In this document: one piece after another, positions 25,616 through 34,341 of the stretch
How the letters are laid out: each line of letters starts with the position of its first letter
Position numbering within the stretch: position 1 is the first letter of the stretch
From: Planotetraspora kaengkrachanensis
GTDB taxonomy: Bacteria > Actinomycetota > Actinomycetes > Streptosporangiales > Streptosporangiaceae
Assembly (NCBI RefSeq): GCF_016862895.1
Contig: NZ_BONV01000043.1
Span: 1-64,000, forward strand
Length of the DNA stretch: 64,000 nucleotides
Direction: 5' to 3'
The notes under the pieces: model-generated
Database searches by the model: none
Seen by the model: the letters and a program-made list of their open reading frames with translations, nothing else
What the model was told of the DNA's origin: nothing
Made by a program: the position numbers and the translations under genes

Positions 25616-26026
25616 ATGGCTGAGACCTGGCATGAGGAGCTGCGTGCACGCGGCTACCGGATCACTCCTCAGCGCCAGCTGGTGCTGGAGGCGATCACCG
25701 AGCTCGGGCATGCCACGCCCGAGGACATATGCTCGCGCGTCCAGGAGACCGCCCGTGGAGTGAACATCTCCACCGTCTATCGCACCGTGGAGTTGCTCGA
25801 GGAGCTGGGGCTCGTCTCCCACACCCATCTCGGGCATGGGGCGCCCACCTATCACCTCGCCTCGGAGGCGGATCACGTCCATCTGGTCTGCCGCTCCTGC
25901 AGCAAGGTGACGGAGGTCGCTCCGGACCTGGTCAACGGCTTGGTGGACGTTCTCGACGACCGGCTGGGCTTCGCCACCGACGTCCGTCACCTCACCGTCT
26001 TCGGCCGGTGCGGAGACTGCCGCTGA
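25616..26026 (+). CDS. nur: Fur-family regulator, closest to nickel-responsive Nur
   Basis: A 136-residue metalloregulator. The N-terminal winged helix includes GYRITPQRQLVLEAI and NISTVYRTVELLEELGLV. The dimer/metal domain has HGAPTYHL, HVHLVCRSC and the second CxxC pair GRCGDC, a structural zinc site. The wording matches streptomycete Nur, the nickel regulator of superoxide dismutases and nickel uptake, more closely than FurA or Zur as I recall them, so Nur is inferred. It lies 130 bp from the candidate small RNA promoter and divergent from it. Confidence 0.82.
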   Translation: MAETWHEELRARGYRITPQRQLVLEAITELGHATPEDICSRVQETARGVNISTVYRTVELLEELGLVSHTHLGHGAPTYHLASEADHVHLVCRSCSKVTEVAPDLVNGLVDVLDDRLGFATDVRHLTVFGRCGDCR

Positions 26027-26077
26027 TCCGCGGATCCGCCCGGACCGGGTCCGTACGGGACCGAATAGCCTTGAGGT

Positions 26078-27118
26078 ATGCGGAGCCCATTGCTTGACAC
26101 ACCGGGAGCGGTCGCGGCCGTGGCGCCGGACGAGACGATCGCAGCGCACTACGGGGAGCCCTACGCCGAGCAACGTGCGCTCGCGGCCGGCCAGGCGCTG
26201 GTCGACCGGAGCAACAGGGAGATCGTCCGGGTCTCCGGGCCCGACCGGCTGACCTGGCTGAACGACCTGAGCTCCCAGCGGCTCGACACCCTTGCGCCGG
26301 GCACGCCCACCGAGACGCTGTTCCTCGATCTGCAGGGCCGCGTCCAGCACCACCTCACGCTCGTGGACGACGGCGACGCGGTGTGGGCGCACGTGGAGCC
26401 GGGCACCTCGGCCGAACTGGTCGGGTTCCTGGAGAAGATGCGGTTCATGTTGCGGGTCGAGGTGGCCGACATGACCTCCGACTACGCCGTGGTCACCGTC
26501 GCCGCACCCGGGGCAGTTCCCGCGGTCGCCCCGCCCGAGGGCGCTGTCGCCATCGGCGGCGACTTCCTGGTGCCGCGGGGCACGCTGGCCGACGTCCCGG
26601 CCGCGCTGGGCCTGAGGCTCGCCGGCATCTGGGCGTACGAGGCGCTCCGCATCGAGGCGCACCAGCCGAGACTCGGCTTCGAGACCGACCACAAGGCGAT
26701 CCCGCATGAGGTCGGCTGGATCGAGCAGGCCGTCCATCTCAACAAGGGCTGCTACCGCGGGCAGGAGACCGTCGCGCGGGTCCACAACCTGGGCCATCCG
26801 CCGCGGCGCCTGGTGTTCCTGCACCTCGACGGCAGCGTGGACACGTTGCCCGCCCACGGCTCACCGGTCACGCTCGGCGCCGGAACCGCCGCCGAGACGG
26901 ATCCGGAGACTGCGGAGCCGGGCCAGATCGGCTTCGTCGGCTCTTCCGCGCGCCATCACGAACTCGGCCCGATCGCCCTCGCGCTCGTCAAGCGGACCGT
27001 CCCCGTCGACGTCGAACTGCTCGCGGGCGGCGTCGCGGCGACGCAGGAGGTCATCGTGCCGCCGGACGCCGGTCGCAACGTGAAGATCGACCCGGCCCTC
27101 CGCCGACGGCTTCGCTGA
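26078..27118 (+). CDS. ygfZ: YgfZ/IBA57-family folate-binding iron-sulfur cluster protein
   Basis: A 346-residue GcvT-fold protein that uses tetrahydrofolate to support maturation or repair of certain iron-sulfur enzymes. The signature KGCYRGQETVARVHN (about 224-238) with its key cysteine is intact. Start is ATG at 26078, 51 bp after the nur stop; the two may be co-transcribed. Confidence 0.92.
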   Translation: MRSPLLDTPGAVAAVAPDETIAAHYGEPYAEQRALAAGQALVDRSNREIVRVSGPDRLTWLNDLSSQRLDTLAPGTPTETLFLDLQGRVQHHLTLVDDGDAVWAHVEPGTSAELVGFLEKMRFMLRVEVADMTSDYAVVTVAAPGAVPAVAPPEGAVAIGGDFLVPRGTLADVPAALGLRLAGIWAYEALRIEAHQPRLGFETDHKAIPHEVGWIEQAVHLNKGCYRGQETVARVHNLGHPPRRLVFLHLDGSVDTLPAHGSPVTLGAGTAAETDPETAEPGQIGFVGSSARHHELGPIALALVKRTVPVDVELLAGGVAATQEVIVPPDAGRNVKIDPALRRRLR

Positions 27119-27161
27119 CCTGCTGAGAGCGACCGGCCGACCGGGCCCGAAGGGGCACTGT

Positions 27162-27596
27162 TCAGAGCCCGGGGACGTCAAGCACGAGCGTGATGGGGCC
27201 GTCATTGGTCAGGGAGACCTGCATGTCGGCCCCGAACACGCCCGTCTCGACGCGTGCTCCCTGCGCCCTCAGTTCGGCGACGACGGCGTCCACCAGCGGC
27301 TCGGCGACGGGACCGGGGGCCGCCGACTGCCAGGTGGGGCGGCGTCCCTTGCGTGCGTCGCCGTACAGCGTGAACTGGCTGATCACGAGCAGCGGGGCGC
27401 CGACGTCCGAGCAGGACTTCTCGCCGTGGAGGATCCGCAGTCCCCACAGCTTGCCGGCCAGCCGGGCCGCCTCGGCCGGCCCGTCGGAGTGGGTGACGCC
27501 CACGAGGACGAGGAGGCCGGGCTCGTCGATCGCTCCGACCACCTTGCCGTCCACCGTGACCGACGCTGAGCTGACTCGTTGGACCACCGCACGCAT
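27162..27596 (-). CDS. dtd: D-aminoacyl-tRNA deacylase
   Basis: Hydrolyses D-amino acids wrongly attached to tRNA, proofreading translation. The 144-residue protein starts [13 protein letters not shown], has the [15 protein letters not shown] motif in the middle and the Gly-cisPro-like [10 protein letters not shown] motif at the C-terminus. I chose ATG at 27596; a start at 27614 would add six residues. Convergent with ygfZ. Confidence 0.94.
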   Translation of the reverse strand: MRAVVQRVSSASVTVDGKVVGAIDEPGLLVLVGVTHSDGPAEAARLAGKLWGLRILHGEKSCSDVGAPLLVISQFTLYGDARKGRRPTWQSAAPGPVAEPLVDAVVAELRAQGARVETGVFGADMQVSLTNDGPITLVLDVPGL

Positions 27597-27641
27597 GGCC
27601 CCGCATTCTGCCACGTGCGGGCGCTTCGTAGACTGCCCGCT

Positions 27642-28589
27642 ATGTCCGATCTGATCGTCGAAGTGGTTCGTTCAGGGTTTGTCGAGTCCGTTCACCGGGT
27701 CCGGGTGTACGCGGTGGACGCCCACGGCGCACCCGTCATGGTTCACGGTGACACGTCAAGCCTGGTGTCCCCCCGTTCGTCGATGAAGCCGCTGCAGGCG
27801 CTCGCCATGGTCCGGGCCGGCCTGCCCGTGGAGAACGAACTGCTCGCGCTCGCCTGCGGCAGTCACGGCGGGGAGCGGTTCCACATCGACGGGGCACGGA
27901 AGATCCTCGCCGGAGCGGGGCTGGACGAGTCCGCCCTACGCTGTCCGGAGGACCTGCCTCTGGACACCGAGGCACTCCACCAGGTCCTGCGCGAACAGGG
28001 CGGGCCGAGCAGGATCCTGATGAACTGCTCGGGCAAGCACGCGGCCATGCTCGCCACCTGTGTGGCGAACGCGTGGCCCGTCGACGGCTACCTGCACCCC
28101 GGCCATCCCCTGCAGCGGGCGATCAGGTCCACGGTCGAGGAGCTCACCGGGGAGCGCGTCGCGGCCACCGGCGTCGACGGGTGCGGCGCCCCGCTGTTCT
28201 TCGTCTCCATGACCGGCATCGTGCGGGCCTTCCGCCGCTTCACCCTGGCGGACGCCGGCAGCCCCGAACGCCGTGTCGCCGACGCGATGCGCGCGTACCC
28301 CGAGTGGACCAGCGGTACGACGCGGCCCGAGGCGGCGCTCATGCGGGCGATCCCCGGCCTGATGGTCAAGGCGGGCGCGGAGGCGTTCGACGCCTTCGCC
28401 TTCGCGGACGGCCGCGCCGGCGCGGTGAAGGTCGACGACGGCGGCACACGGGCGCGTGTACCCGTCACGGTCGCCGCCCTGCGTGCTCTCGGCCTCGACG
28501 CCCCCGAGCTGACCGAGCTCGCCACCGTTCCGGTCAACGGCGGGGGAGAGCGTGTCGGCGAGATCCGGGTCCGGCCGGCCTCCGCGTGA
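27642..28589 (+). CDS. Asparaginase, class 3-like (ReAIV/AsnA type)
   Basis: A 315-residue protein of the asparaginase II-like Pfam family unrelated to the type I/II fold. Conserved patches are [12 protein letters not shown] (about 45-56), [16 protein letters not shown] and [12 protein letters not shown]; the Ser/Lys pairs and cysteines are the active site in rhizobial homologues. It probably hydrolyses asparagine to aspartate and ammonia in the cytosol. Divergent from dtd with a 45-bp gap. Confidence 0.85.
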   Translation: MSDLIVEVVRSGFVESVHRVRVYAVDAHGAPVMVHGDTSSLVSPRSSMKPLQALAMVRAGLPVENELLALACGSHGGERFHIDGARKILAGAGLDESALRCPEDLPLDTEALHQVLREQGGPSRILMNCSGKHAAMLATCVANAWPVDGYLHPGHPLQRAIRSTVEELTGERVAATGVDGCGAPLFFVSMTGIVRAFRRFTLADAGSPERRVADAMRAYPEWTSGTTRPEAALMRAIPGLMVKAGAEAFDAFAFADGRAGAVKVDDGGTRARVPVTVAALRALGLDAPELTELATVPVNGGGERVGEIRVRPASA

Positions 28590-28647
28590 CATCCCTTCAG
28601 AACGGTTCATCTTGTCCACCGAGGCTCACTGATTAGGCTTGCTGGAC

Positions 28648-29619
28648 ATGGGACGTACGCGCCTGTATCGGAACGGGAAGCTCGAGGCTGAGGGCTTTCC
28701 CGTCGCCGATGTGTCGGAGCACCTGAAGGACCCGTCCGCCGTGGTGTGGTTCGACATGTGCGAGCCGAACGAGGAGGACCTGCGGGCGATCACCGAGGAA
28801 CTGGGCATCCACGAGCTCGCGGTCGAGGATGCCCTGCAGCACAAGCAGCGCCCGAAGCTGGACGTCTACGACAGCCACAAGTTCCTCAACGTCTACGCCG
28901 TGGGGTTCGACTCCGTCTCGGGCCGGCTGGACGTCGCCGAGGCGTCGGCGTTCATCACGCCCAACGCCCTGGTGACCGTCCGGAGCTCTCCCGGGTTCGA
29001 GATCGAGGAGGTCATCAGGCGGTGGGACGAGGCGCCGGGACTCACCGAGCACGGCATCGCCTTCCTCCTGTACGGCCTGCTCGACTATGCGGTGGACACC
29101 CACTTCGACACGGTCGAGGCGATCGACGAGCAGATCGAGGTCCTGGAGGAGGGCGTCTTCGGGGAACGGGCGATCACCCAGCGCGACCAGCGCCGGACGT
29201 TCGAGATCCGCAAGAGCCTGGTGACCCTGCGCCGCGTCGTCATGCCGATGCGCGAGGTCGTCAACACCCTCATCCGCAGGACCGACGAGGTGGGCGACGG
29301 GGCGATGGCCCCGTACTTCCAGGATGTGTACGACCAGGTGCTGCGGGCCACCGAGTGGACGGAATCCCTACGGGACCTGCTGAGCAACATCCGTGAGGCG
29401 CACCTCACGATGCAGAGCAACAAGATGAATCTGATCATGAAGCGGGTGACGAGCTGGGCGGCCATCATCGCCGTGCCCACGCTGATCACCGGCTTCTACG
29501 GGCAGAACGTCCCCTTCCCCGGGTTCGAGCACTCCTGGGGATTCTGGGTGTCCACTGCCGCCATCGTGCTCGTGTCGGCCGTGCTGTACCGGTCGTTCCG
29601 CAAGCGTGACTGGCTCTGA
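28648..29619 (+). CDS. corA: CorA-family divalent cation (magnesium/cobalt) transporter
   Basis: A 323-residue CorA-like channel: a large acidic cytoplasmic domain and long stalk helix, then two C-terminal transmembrane helices (about 271-290 and 300-318). The pore signature that is normally GMN reads YGQNVPFPG here, a methionine-to-glutamine change. Start ATG 28648 follows GCTGGAC; a TTG at 28639 is possible. Expected pentameric in the membrane. Single gene. Confidence 0.9.
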   Translation: MGRTRLYRNGKLEAEGFPVADVSEHLKDPSAVVWFDMCEPNEEDLRAITEELGIHELAVEDALQHKQRPKLDVYDSHKFLNVYAVGFDSVSGRLDVAEASAFITPNALVTVRSSPGFEIEEVIRRWDEAPGLTEHGIAFLLYGLLDYAVDTHFDTVEAIDEQIEVLEEGVFGERAITQRDQRRTFEIRKSLVTLRRVVMPMREVVNTLIRRTDEVGDGAMAPYFQDVYDQVLRATEWTESLRDLLSNIREAHLTMQSNKMNLIMKRVTSWAAIIAVPTLITGFYGQNVPFPGFEHSWGFWVSTAAIVLVSAVLYRSFRKRDWL

Positions 29620-29623
29620 CCTG

Positions 29624-30358
29624 TCACTCCTCCACGGCGATCCTGAGCCGCCGGAAGCCCTTGCCCTTGTTCTCGATCTTGGCGACCCGCATCCTGCCGA
29701 TCTGCTTGGTCGAGGCCACGTGGGTGCCGCCGTCCGCCTGGCAGTCGAGACCGACGATGTCGACGATGCGGACCTCCTGCACGGACTCGGGCACCAGGTT
29801 CGTCGCGGTGCGGATGATGTCCGGGATGGCGAAGGCCTCCGCGCGGGGCAGCACCCTGACGTCGATGCGCCGGTCGGCCGTCACCTCGGCGTTGCAGGCC
29901 GCCTCGACGGCCTCCTTGAAGCCGGGCGGCACCTCGGTGAGGTTGAAGTCCATCCGGGCGACGAGCGGCTCCATGTTGCCGCCGGTGACCAGCGCGCCGA
30001 AGTCACGGAACACGACCCCGCAGAGCACGTGCAGAGCGGAGTGCGTGCGCATCAGCGCCGAACGCCTCTCATCGGCGACGGCGGCTCTGACCACGGTGCC
30101 GGGAACGGGAAGCGGCTCGCCCTCGGCGGGGATCAGGTAGAGGTCGTCGCCCTTGCGCACGCCCGCGATGCGCGTCTCCACTCCCTGCCAGAGGAGGGTG
30201 CCCTCGTCGGCGGGCTGGCCGCCGCCTCCCGGATAGAACGCCGAACGGTCGAGCACGATCCCGTCGGGGGAGGAGGCGAGGACGACCGCCTCCCAGTCGC
30301 GCAGGTTCTGGTCGGCGAGTTCGAGGCGTTCGGTGCGCCCGAGAGCATCGGTTCCCAT
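29624..30358 (-). CDS. AlaX-type alanyl-tRNA editing protein
   Basis: A 244-residue trans-editing factor that removes serine or glycine wrongly attached to tRNA-Ala. The zinc-binding motifs RTHSALHVL (HxxxH) and LDCQADGGTHV (CxxxGGTH) are intact, and the N-terminal domain YPGGGGQPAD matches the AlaRS core. No aminoacylation domain is present. Convergent with corA, with four bases between stops. Confidence 0.9.
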   Translation of the reverse strand: MGTDALGRTERLELADQNLRDWEAVVLASSPDGIVLDRSAFYPGGGGQPADEGTLLWQGVETRIAGVRKGDDLYLIPAEGEPLPVPGTVVRAAVADERRSALMRTHSALHVLCGVVFRDFGALVTGGNMEPLVARMDFNLTEVPPGFKEAVEAACNAEVTADRRIDVRVLPRAEAFAIPDIIRTATNLVPESVQEVRIVDIVGLDCQADGGTHVASTKQIGRMRVAKIENKGKGFRRLRIAVEE

Positions 30359-30433
30359 GCTCGGCAGCCTAGAGCCAACCTCGGCCGCCTCGCCCGCCGA
30401 GGCCTACCAGAGGACTGCGGAGGCTTGTCAGGC

Positions 30434-30766
30434 TTACCAGGGGCCGTAGGGACCCTGGTTGCCGCCGCCCCTGCGGTGGTCGTTCACCGCGGGCTTCACG
30501 TCGGCCAGGTAGATGCCCGCCGCGATGACGGCCGCGATCGTGAAGATGCTCAGCGGATTCAGGTACCTCACCACGGCGGCGAAGGTGAACAGCGTCGCGA
30601 ACCCCAAGATGATCAGCCACAGCGGCTTGGTCTGCTTGCCCGCGGCGGGGAAGGCGGCCTTGGGGATGCGGATCGCGTGGATCAGCGCCCATGCGGAGAG
30701 GATCAAGGCCCCGACGCTGAGCAGCCAGAAGATCAGATCCAGCACGCCGTTAACAGGCCCGAACAT
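30434..30766 (-). CDS. DUF2516 membrane protein
   Basis: A 110-residue protein with three hydrophobic helices and a glycine-rich tail (GGGNQGPYGPW), matching the DUF2516 family of actinomycetes. Function unknown. Start ATG at 30766 (MFGPVNGVLDLIFW) gives the usual length. Confidence 0.8.
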   Translation of the reverse strand: MFGPVNGVLDLIFWLLSVGALILSAWALIHAIRIPKAAFPAAGKQTKPLWLIILGFATLFTFAAVVRYLNPLSIFTIAAVIAAGIYLADVKPAVNDHRRGGGNQGPYGPW

Positions 30767-30886
30767 GGACTCTCCCAGACGGTCAATCGGTGGCGGACGC
30801 TCCCACACTAATGCGCCGGGGCGTTCTGTGTCGCGAGCGAGAGAGCCGTATCACCCCGGGACGGCATTCACCCCGGGACGGCGAAC

Positions 30887-30915
30887 GGCCCGCCCCCGGG
30901 CTCGGGGGGCGGGCC
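30887..30915 (-). terminator. Terminator after the HbhA-like gene
   Basis: An 11-bp stem GGCCCGCCCCC/GGGGGCGGGCC just past the stop of the gene at 30945. A 13-bp direct repeat CACCCCGGGACGG lies next to it (30853 and 30869). Confidence 0.7.
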
Positions 30916-30944
30916 GGGCGACGCGTCGCATCGCGGTGCCGTCG

Positions 30945-31421
30945 TCAGGAGTGCGAGCGCTTGGCGCCGGACTTCCTGGCGGTTCCCGTGGTGGTCCGCT
31001 TGGCGGCGCCGTGGGCGGCCGTCCCGTTGGCGGAGGTCCCGTTGGTGCTCGCGGACTCGGCGACCTCGGCGAGCTCGTGGGCGGCCTCACCGCTCACCTT
31101 GCTCACGATCTTGCGGCCGCGGAGGGCGAACTCCTCGTAGAGCTCGGTGACCCGGGCGGCGGCGGTGTCGGCGTACGCCTTGGCCTTCTCGGGGAAGTCC
31201 TTGGCGACGGCCTCGGCCCTGTCCTGCACGGTGGTGGCGTACTCCCGCGCCCTGACGGGAAGGTCCTTGGCGGTCTCCCGCAGGTCGCCCTGGCGTGACT
31301 GGAACCTCTGCAGCTGCTCGGGCAGCTCGCGGAGCTTCTCCACCGCGTAGTCCCCGGCGCCGGTCAGCGCGTAGAACGGCTTGGACTCGGTGATCTTCTT
31401 GACCTCGGTGGCGAGGGTCAT
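30945..31421 (-). CDS. HbhA-like coiled-coil protein with Ala/Lys-rich tail
   Basis: A 158-residue protein, mostly helical and charged (about 10-110), with a low-complexity Ala/Thr/Gly/Lys tail (NGTSANGTAAHGAAKRTTTG, then KSGAKRSHS). This resembles heparin-binding hemagglutinin-like proteins, which in actinomycetes attach to polyanions or membranes. The gene follows an XRE regulator in the same direction and probably shares its transcript. The adhesion role is not proven in this group. Confidence 0.7.
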   Translation of the reverse strand: MTLATEVKKITESKPFYALTGAGDYAVEKLRELPEQLQRFQSRQGDLRETAKDLPVRAREYATTVQDRAEAVAKDFPEKAKAYADTAAARVTELYEEFALRGRKIVSKVSGEAAHELAEVAESASTNGTSANGTAAHGAAKRTTTGTARKSGAKRSHS

Positions 31422-31424
31422 GGA

Positions 31425-31859
31425 CTATCCTTCCTTCTCCGGCGTGATGCCGTTACGTGGGGGAACCGGGTCGTCCCCGAGATCATCGGCCGATTGCGGC
31501 GGCCGATCGGAATCAGCGGCCCGGTTCTCCTTGTGGAACGATTCGTAGATATCGATGAGCACCTGGCGCTGCCGCCCGGTGAGTGTGACGTCGGCCCGGA
31601 TCGCCGCGAGCACGTCGCTGTGGGGCTCACGGTCCTCGATGAGGCCGGCCTGCACGTACAGCGCCTGGGCCGAGATGTGCAGCCCCTTGGCGATCTGGTT
31701 CAAGATCTCCGCGCTCGGCTTGCGCAGTCCTCTTTCGACCTGGCTCAGGTAGGGGTTCGACACCCCTGCCTGGGCGGCGAGCTGACGGAGAGAGATCTTC
31801 GCCTGCTGCCGCTGCTGGCGGATGTACTCGCCGAGCGAGCCGACCTTGGGCAGTTCCAT
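31425..31859 (-). CDS. XRE-family helix-turn-helix regulator
   Basis: A 144-residue protein with an N-terminal HTH_3 domain (IRQQRQQAKISLRQLAAQAG, then NPYLSQVERGLRKPSAEIL) and an acidic C-terminal tail. It is a DNA-binding repressor or activator. ATG at 31859 gives the classic MELPKVG start. It is directly upstream of the HbhA-like gene (3-bp gap) and a perfect 12-bp palindrome precedes it. Confidence 0.87.
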   Translation of the reverse strand: MELPKVGSLGEYIRQQRQQAKISLRQLAAQAGVSNPYLSQVERGLRKPSAEILNQIAKGLHISAQALYVQAGLIEDREPHSDVLAAIRADVTLTGRQRQVLIDIYESFHKENRAADSDRPPQSADDLGDDPVPPRNGITPEKEG

Positions 31860-31882
31860 GCCCCAAGTCTGCATCAGGGTGC

Positions 31883-31894
31883 TTGCAATTGCAA
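31883..31894. promoter_or_regulatory. Palindrome TTGCAATTGCAA upstream of the XRE gene
   Basis: A perfect 12-bp inverted repeat 23 bp before the start codon, a likely operator. The half-site TTGCAA also resembles Nur-type half-sites, although with different spacing. Prediction. Confidence 0.5.
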
Positions 31895-31927
31895 ACTACT
31901 CGATAAACACCAGCTAGCACCCAACGG

Positions 31928-32845
31928 TCAGTTGGGAATCAGCCAAAGCAGCGGGGCGGACGCGGTCAGCAGAACGGAGCCGAAAAGGATCAGGTACCGG
32001 GTGTGGGCCGGCAGCTCCACCGCCGGATTGACGAGGCGGTTGACGCGGGCCATCACGTTCGACGCCGCGGAGGCGCCCAGGGCCCCCTGCGGAGTGGGCA
32101 GCGGCGAGGCGGAGCCGAACCGGAGCAGGGCCGTCGCCAGCGGCTTGGGATAGCAGTTGCGCAGGGCGCGGTCGTCGGCCGCCATCTCGATCAGCAGGCT
32201 CACCGACGCGTAGGCGTCGCGGACCACGGCCGACCACGGCAGGGCCCTGCGGAGCGCGGCGAACGGCAGCAGCACCAGGTCGTGCCGCTCCCGCACGTGG
32301 GCGGCCTCGTGGGCGAGCACCGCGTCGAGCTCGTCGGGCGACAGCAGACTCAGCGTCCCGTCGCTGATCACGACGTGCGACTTCTTCAGCCCCGGCAGGC
32401 AGTAGGCGGCGGCGCCGGGGAAGTCCACCACGCGGACTCCGGGCACGGCGGGCTCGTCCCTGGCGATCAGCGAGAGCAGCACGCGGTGCCGGTGCCGGGC
32501 CCGGAGCGTCTGGGTTCCGGCGGCGAGCAGGACGACCACCAGGACGGCCAGCAGCGCGAGCCCCGCGGCGAGGGAGCCGAGCCGTACCACGTCATGCGGT
32601 TCGGCGACGCCGTACTCCAGCGTGATGAGCAGGGCGGCGAGACCGTGGACGACACCCCGCCTGTACGGCTCGAGTGCGTAGGCGAGCAGGGCGCCGGTGG
32701 AGGCGAGTCCCCAGGTCACCCCGAGTGACTGCCACAGGAGGATGGCCGTGCGAGGGGCGCGCCACGTCCAGCGCGCCGCCGTCAGCCGCCACGCCGCCAG
32801 GGCGCAGATCGTGGCCAGGGCCGCTAAGACCGCCGCCGCGATCAC
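31928..32845 (-). CDS. M56-family membrane zinc metallopeptidase (BlaR1/MecR1-like)
   Basis: A 305-residue membrane protease with about four transmembrane helices and the zinc motif LAHEAAHVRERHD (HExxH) near residue 180. BlaR1-type enzymes cleave a BlaI repressor after sensing a signal. Here there is no penicillin-sensor domain, so the signal is unknown. GTG at 32845 overlaps the blaI-like stop (GTGA). Confidence 0.88.
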   Translation of the reverse strand: MIAAAVLAALATICALAAWRLTAARWTWRAPRTAILLWQSLGVTWGLASTGALLAYALEPYRRGVVHGLAALLITLEYGVAEPHDVVRLGSLAAGLALLAVLVVVLLAAGTQTLRARHRHRVLLSLIARDEPAVPGVRVVDFPGAAAYCLPGLKKSHVVISDGTLSLLSPDELDAVLAHEAAHVRERHDLVLLPFAALRRALPWSAVVRDAYASVSLLIEMAADDRALRNCYPKPLATALLRFGSASPLPTPQGALGASAASNVMARVNRLVNPAVELPAHTRYLILFGSVLLTASAPLLWLIPN

Positions 32846-33198
32846 TCCTCCTCCAGCTCCGTGAGGGCTTTTCGCAGGATCTCCGCCTCGGTGCCGGAGA
32901 CGGCCTGCGCGAAGCGCGTCAGCGCCGCGTCACGGTCACCGGTCATGTCCAGGGCCTCGAGCATGAGCTCGGCGACGTAGGCGTCGCGGCTCGCGGCAGG
33001 CTGGTAGCGCCAGGCGCGGCCGTCCCTGGTACGGGTGAGGAATCCCTTGCGAGAGAGCCGATCGAGTACGGTCATCACAGTGGTGGGCGCGAGATCGCGA
33101 TCCTCGATCATGCGCCCGACCTCGCGGGCGGTCAGCGGGGCGTTCTCCGCCCAGAGGATGTCCATGATGCTGCGTTCAAGCTCGCCGAGACCCTTCAC
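32842..33198 (-). CDS. BlaI/MecI-family transcriptional repressor
   Basis: A 118-residue winged-helix protein (LGELERSIMDILWAENAPLT, then TVMTVLDRLSRKGFL) of the BlaI family. It should dimerise on TACTAC-type palindromes and be inactivated by cleavage by the M56 protease encoded downstream. GTG at 33198 is chosen because the family starts there. A GTAGTACTAC palindrome lies 20 bp upstream, between this gene and the divergent macrodomain gene. Confidence 0.9.
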   Translation of the reverse strand: MKGLGELERSIMDILWAENAPLTAREVGRMIEDRDLAPTTVMTVLDRLSRKGFLTRTRDGRAWRYQPAASRDAYVAELMLEALDMTGDRDAALTRFAQAVSGTEAEILRKALTELEEE

Positions 33199-33217
33199 GA
33201 CGTTCAGCCTACCTGGG

Positions 33218-33227
33218 GTAGTACTAC
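33218..33227. promoter_or_regulatory. Candidate BlaI operator GTAGTACTAC
   Basis: A perfect 10-bp palindrome with TACTAC half-sites, as in known BlaI operators, in the 51-bp divergent spacer. It could control both the blaI-M56 operon and the macrodomain gene. Confidence 0.5.
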
Positions 33228-33249
33228 GTCCCGTAGAGAGGTGAGACAG

Positions 33250-33765
33250 ATGAAGCTCGTTCTGGTCGAGGGCGACATCACCGAGCAGCGTGTGGACGCG
33301 ATCGTCAACGCGGCCAACTCCTCGTTGATGGGGGGCGGCGGGGTCGACGGCGCGATCCACAGGCGCGGCGGTCCCGAGATCCTGGAGGAGTGCCGGGCGC
33401 TGCGCGCCTCGCGGTACGGGCGTGGACTTCCCGTGGGCGCGGCGGTGGCCACCACGGCCGGCCGGCTTCCGGCCCGGTGGGTGATCCACACCGTCGGGCC
33501 CGTGTACTCGCGGAGCGAGGACCGGTCCCATCTGCTGGCCTCCTGCTATCGGGAGTCGCTGCACGTGGCGGACTCGCTGGGCGCCTCGACCGTGGCCTTC
33601 CCCGCCGTCTCGACCGGAATCTACCGATGGCCGATGGCGGACGCCGCCCGCATCGCCCTCGCGGCGGTACGGCAGGCCGGGGCCGTCGTCACTGAGGTCC
33701 GTTTCGTGCTGTTCAGTCCCGCAGCTTATGCGGAGTTCGAGCAGGCCTTGGCGGACATGGGGTAA
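33250..33765 (+). CDS. Macrodomain protein, O-acetyl-ADP-ribose deacetylase-like
   Basis: A 171-residue macrodomain. It starts MKLVLVEGDIT, then IVNAANSSLMGGGGVDGAIH (about 19-38) binds ADP-ribose, and FPAVSTGIYRWP is the phosphate loop. It likely hydrolyses O-acetyl-ADP-ribose or ADP-ribosyl adducts. Divergent from the BlaI repressor gene. Confidence 0.92.
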   Translation: MKLVLVEGDITEQRVDAIVNAANSSLMGGGGVDGAIHRRGGPEILEECRALRASRYGRGLPVGAAVATTAGRLPARWVIHTVGPVYSRSEDRSHLLASCYRESLHVADSLGASTVAFPAVSTGIYRWPMADAARIALAAVRQAGAVVTEVRFVLFSPAAYAEFEQALADMG

Positions 33766-33802
33766 GCGTTCGGCCAAGTCTCGACTTCGGGTGCCGGAAC
33801 AG

Positions 33803-34306
33803 TCAGAGCCACTTGATCAGGTAGATCTCATCGCGTTCCTCACCGGGGGCGAGCCGGATCGAGCGCGCGACCCGGCCGACCTCGTGGTAGCCCACGCTCG
33901 CGTAGAAGCCGTCCACACCAGTGCCGCCCCGGCAGGTGAGCTGGAGCGCCTCCAGCCCGAGCTCTCTCGCGGCGTCGTCCGCCGCGAGCATCAGGGCCCT
34001 GCCGTAGCCCAGGCCCTGGTACTTGGGGTGGACCATGACCCGCACCACCCACCGCCAGTGCGCCCGCAGCCCGGACCCGTTGTCCGCCAGGATGAGCCAG
34101 CAGGCCACGCGGTCCTCGTCGTCGAAGCCGACCAGCACGTGGTCGGAGGTCCGGCCGAACGCCTTCTCGGCCGTCGGCCTGATGTCGTCCGGTGTCACGG
34201 GAGGGACGAATCCGACGGCGCCGCCCGCGTTGGTGACCTCGGTCCAGCAGTCGAGGAGCTCCTCGAACAGTTCGCCGGTCATCTCGGGGGCAAGGACGAA
34301 ACGCAT
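33803..34306 (-). CDS. GNAT-family N-acetyltransferase
   Basis: A 167-residue acetyltransferase with the acetyl-CoA loop HPKYQGLGYGRALMLAA (about 100-116) and a C-terminal GFYASVGYHEV element. The substrate is unknown. ATG at 34306 is the family-like start; longer frames are unlikely. It stands 35 bp from the methyltransferase stop in the same direction. Confidence 0.82.
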   Translation of the reverse strand: MRFVLAPEMTGELFEELLDCWTEVTNAGGAVGFVPPVTPDDIRPTAEKAFGRTSDHVLVGFDDEDRVACWLILADNGSGLRAHWRWVVRVMVHPKYQGLGYGRALMLAADDAARELGLEALQLTCRGGTGVDGFYASVGYHEVGRVARSIRLAPGEERDEIYLIKWL

Positions 34307-34341
34307 GAATCGGACGTTATCAATCGATGGTGAACGGCGAA

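Noticed and set aside
25242-25763. A 173-residue plus-strand frame through the nur upstream region
   Set aside because: It crosses strongly structured RNA and the nur start, with no ribosome site or domain.
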